Source: Phocaeicola sp.
GTDB lineage: Bacteria; Bacteroidota; Bacteroidia; Bacteroidales; Bacteroidaceae
Reading direction: 5' to 3'
Length of the DNA stretch: 64,000 nucleotides
NCBI GenBank assembly: GCA_022764505.1
Contig: JALEQJ010000004.1
Span: 62,001-126,000 of the forward strand
The notes under the pieces are model-generated. The model saw only the letters and a list, made by a program, of their open reading frames with translations, was not told where the DNA came from and made no database searches. Shown in pieces: positions 61,459 through 64,000 of this stretch; the stretch's first letter is position 1, and every line of letters starts with the position of its first letter. The position numbers and the translations under genes are program-made.

Positions 61459-63456
61459 TTATTCTACTTTCTTCGTAAATTGCTTTATCAGGCTATAGGC
61501 TGAATATATACCCAATTCTCCTGCCTTACTTAAGTCTTTAATTCCTTGTTCTCCGTCTTCCAAATAAATATGAACCAACCCACGATTATAGTAGGCATCG
61601 GAAAAATAAGGATCTATTTTGAGAGCTTTATCATAGTATTTCAGTGCTACCTGATAGTCTTTGAGCAGCACAGCTATATTGGCTCTATTGTAACAGGCAA
61701 AAGCAAACTCCGGTTCCAATTTTAAGACGGTTTCCAAGTCTGCTATGATTGGCGCATATTCTCCTTTCTGAAACTCTGTACCCAATGTGCCCAACTCTTT
61801 TGTCATATCTGTTTTTCCGTCTTTTTCCACTTCTATCATTTTGTATGCGATAGTGGCTCTCATAAAATATGCCAAATAGAAGATGCTGTCTATCTCTATT
61901 ATCGCATTGAGATCTGCTGTGGCATTATCAAAGTCTTGCATCAAATAGTAATCCATAGCACGTGCGAAGTAGATATATTTATTGCTTTCTCTGTTCGCTA
62001 TTCTGCGTGTTTGGAGATCTATGGACTGAGTATGTTCTTTGATTTGGATATCGGTAAGCGGTGCTTCCGCATTAGTGAGGAGTAAACGCTTAGGCAATAA
62101 ACGCTGTGCATTGATTTGGGCTACAGTTTTTGCGTGATTAACTTGACGTTTCACATCGTCCGGCTTCTCGTAATAGCTCAACACGAACATACCTTGCGGA
62201 CGAATGGCAACTTCTTTGTTCTGTACTTTTCCTCTATAAAGAGTCTTATAAGCAGGGGTATTATCTTCTGCATCTGCTACTACAAGGCTCCGGTAATCTT
62301 GTATATTTTTATCGGACTTCTTGCGGGTAGGACTGTTTTTCCCTATTACAGGACGTTTTCCTTGGCTGATAGAAATCTGCGCATTGAGCAGGAGGAGTTC
62401 ATCTGCTTGTGCACCTTTTATATCTCCTATCCTACGACGCAACTGCGCACGTTGGGCATAACCTTCCATAAAGTTGGGATAGGCTTTCAGTACAGAGGAG
62501 TAGTCTTGTATAGCTCCTTTATAATCTCCGGTTCTATCTCTCAGCAAGGCTCTATTGAAAACCGCAATCCAGTTGTCCGGTTCTATAGAGAGAACATAAT
62601 TGAAGTCTTCTATGGCGGCATTGTCTTCTCCTACCTGCGCACGCAATAAACCTCTGTTATAATGACCTATAAAGTTGCTTTTGTTTATTTCCAATGCGGC
62701 ATCGTAATCTGCCATAGCTCCTCTCAAATTTCTAAGATGATAACGTGCCAATGCTCTATTGATATACACTCCATCGTTTTTCATAGAGAAACGTATGGCT
62801 TCCGTAAGATCTGCATCTGCATCTGCGTATTTGGCACGTTGTAAATAAATAAGTCCTCTTGCTATCCAAGGCTCGGCACTAAATCTGTCCACTTCTATAG
62901 CTTTGTCCGCATCGGACATAGCTTGCACAGTATCTTTCTGGCGAAGAGAAATCTCGGTCTTCATCATATAACCCTCTATATAGCGTGGGTGTATGCTCGT
63001 AAGTGTATCCAACTGTGCACGTGCATCTGCATATTCCTCCAGATGAATATGACAAAGTGCCAAATTATGCCTAAAAGTAGTATTCACAGGATCCATCTTC
63101 AGAGCCTTCTTATAGTCGCCAATAGCTTCCTTGTACTTATTCTGTCTGATACGTGCGATACCACGCACCTGATAAGCATTGACGACAAAAGGGTTTCTGC
63201 CGATAGCCTCATCACAATCCGCTTCAGCACCTATATAGTCCTCTAAATTCAGTTTTGCCAATCCCCTATAAAAATAAGCTTCAGCCAAGTAAGGTTTGGC
63301 ATTGATGACTTGGTTAAAATACTGCATAGAAAGGACGTAATCTTCAAAAAAGAGTGCATTCTTCCCTACGCTCATTACTCGCTCCGTATTAATCTGAGCA
63401 AAGAGTGAGCAAATCCAAATCCAACTTATACCAATAAGAGACAGGCGTCTTTTCAT
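61459..63456 (-). CDS. Tetratricopeptide repeat protein
   Basis: Signal peptide and many TPR units (AYFYRGLAKLNLEDYIGAEADCDEAIGRNP...). Confidence 0.92.
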   Translation of the reverse strand: MKRRLSLIGISWIWICSLFAQINTERVMSVGKNALFFEDYVLSMQYFNQVINAKPYLAEAYFYRGLAKLNLEDYIGAEADCDEAIGRNPFVVNAYQVRGIARIRQNKYKEAIGDYKKALKMDPVNTTFRHNLALCHIHLEEYADARAQLDTLTSIHPRYIEGYMMKTEISLRQKDTVQAMSDADKAIEVDRFSAEPWIARGLIYLQRAKYADADADLTEAIRFSMKNDGVYINRALARYHLRNLRGAMADYDAALEINKSNFIGHYNRGLLRAQVGEDNAAIEDFNYVLSIEPDNWIAVFNRALLRDRTGDYKGAIQDYSSVLKAYPNFMEGYAQRAQLRRRIGDIKGAQADELLLLNAQISISQGKRPVIGKNSPTRKKSDKNIQDYRSLVVADAEDNTPAYKTLYRGKVQNKEVAIRPQGMFVLSYYEKPDDVKRQVNHAKTVAQINAQRLLPKRLLLTNAEAPLTDIQIKEHTQSIDLQTRRIANRESNKYIYFARAMDYYLMQDFDNATADLNAIIEIDSIFYLAYFMRATIAYKMIEVEKDGKTDMTKELGTLGTEFQKGEYAPIIADLETVLKLEPEFAFACYNRANIAVLLKDYQVALKYYDKALKIDPYFSDAYYNRGLVHIYLEDGEQGIKDLSKAGELGIYSAYSLIKQFTKKVE

Positions 63457-64000
63457 CGGAATGTTTTTATTTTATAGGAACATCTTACTTTGCCGTCTAC
63501 CATATTATTGAGCTTGCTGCGTATCATTTTCTTGCGCAAGCCGGATAAATGGTCAAAGAACAGCATACCATCTAAATGGTCTATTTCGTGTTGTAAGACA
63601 CGTGCGAGAAATCCCTCTATCCATTCATCTTGTGCTATGAAATTCTCGTCCATATATTGCAGGCGAATGCTTTTGGGACGTTTTACACTTTCGTGCAATC
63701 CCGGTAAGCTCAAGCAACCTTCTTCCATAGAACATTCCTCTTCACTTACCTCCACTATGTGTGCATTGATATAGGCTTTCTTAAATCCTTTGTATTCCGG
63801 AAATTCATCGGAAAGTGCATCTAAACCTACCACCAAAAGACGAATATCCAAACCTATTTGTGGAGCAGCCAATCCTACACCGTCTGCATACTCCATAGTT
63901 TCAAACATATTGGCAATAAGCTCTTTCAGCTGAGGATAGTCCGGTGTTATATCTGTAGTCTCTTTTCTCAGCACAGGCTGTCCATATACGTATATAGGTA
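63453..64000 (-). CDS. def: Peptide deformylase (5' truncated by window edge)
   Basis: GVGLAAPQIG, EEGCLSLPG, LQHEIDHLDG; frame stays open to the window end (PIYVYGQPVLRKE). Confidence 0.96.
   Translation of the reverse strand, partial: PIYVYGQPVLRKETTDITPDYPQLKELIANMFETMEYADGVGLAAPQIGLDIRLLVVGLDALSDEFPEYKGFKKAYINAHIVEVSEEECSMEEGCLSLPGLHESVKRPKSIRLQYMDENFIAQDEWIEGFLARVLQHEIDHLDGMLFFDHLSGLRKKMIRSKLNNMVDGKVRCSYKIKTFR

Overview
This 64 kb window is a chromosomal segment from a member of the Bacteroidetes, probably Bacteroidales. The assignment rests on TAnnTTTG-type -7 promoter elements, lineage-typical DUF families, GH92/GH130/GH110 enzymes and a TonB-dependent receptor. Most of it is ordinary housekeeping content: uvrA, nhaA, truA, folC, serB, aspA, prfA, pyrF, hisS, msrA, manA, trkA, dxs, def, a DEAD-box helicase, MATE, M16 peptidase and tRNA-Ser(GCT). 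A ferredoxin gene missing from the ORF track lies at 56571-56738 (-). No CRISPR, rRNA, prophage or intact transposase is visible. The most notable observations are: (1) a family of intergenic arrays with a 22-bp period, built from palindromic units in three sequence-unrelated classes. The clear class-1 copies sit in terminator-to-promoter gaps, and the other two classes sit between divergent promoters. (2) A 1455-aa double sensor-kinase-like protein in which the first module keeps the ATPase motifs but lacks the H-box His, while the second keeps an HETxxxP H-box but has a degenerate ATPase. It is encoded with a response regulator and an AbgT-like membrane protein. (3) A SusCD-less GH92-GH92-MFS-GH130 mannoside/N-glycan salvage operon. 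(4) A compact TonB receptor-MFS-HemN operon that suggests tetrapyrrole-precursor uptake. (5) A 5'-nucleotidase split into two genes in reversed domain order. (6) A GH3/NagZ-like plus serine hydrolase fusion. All family calls come from reading motifs by eye; no database search was run.
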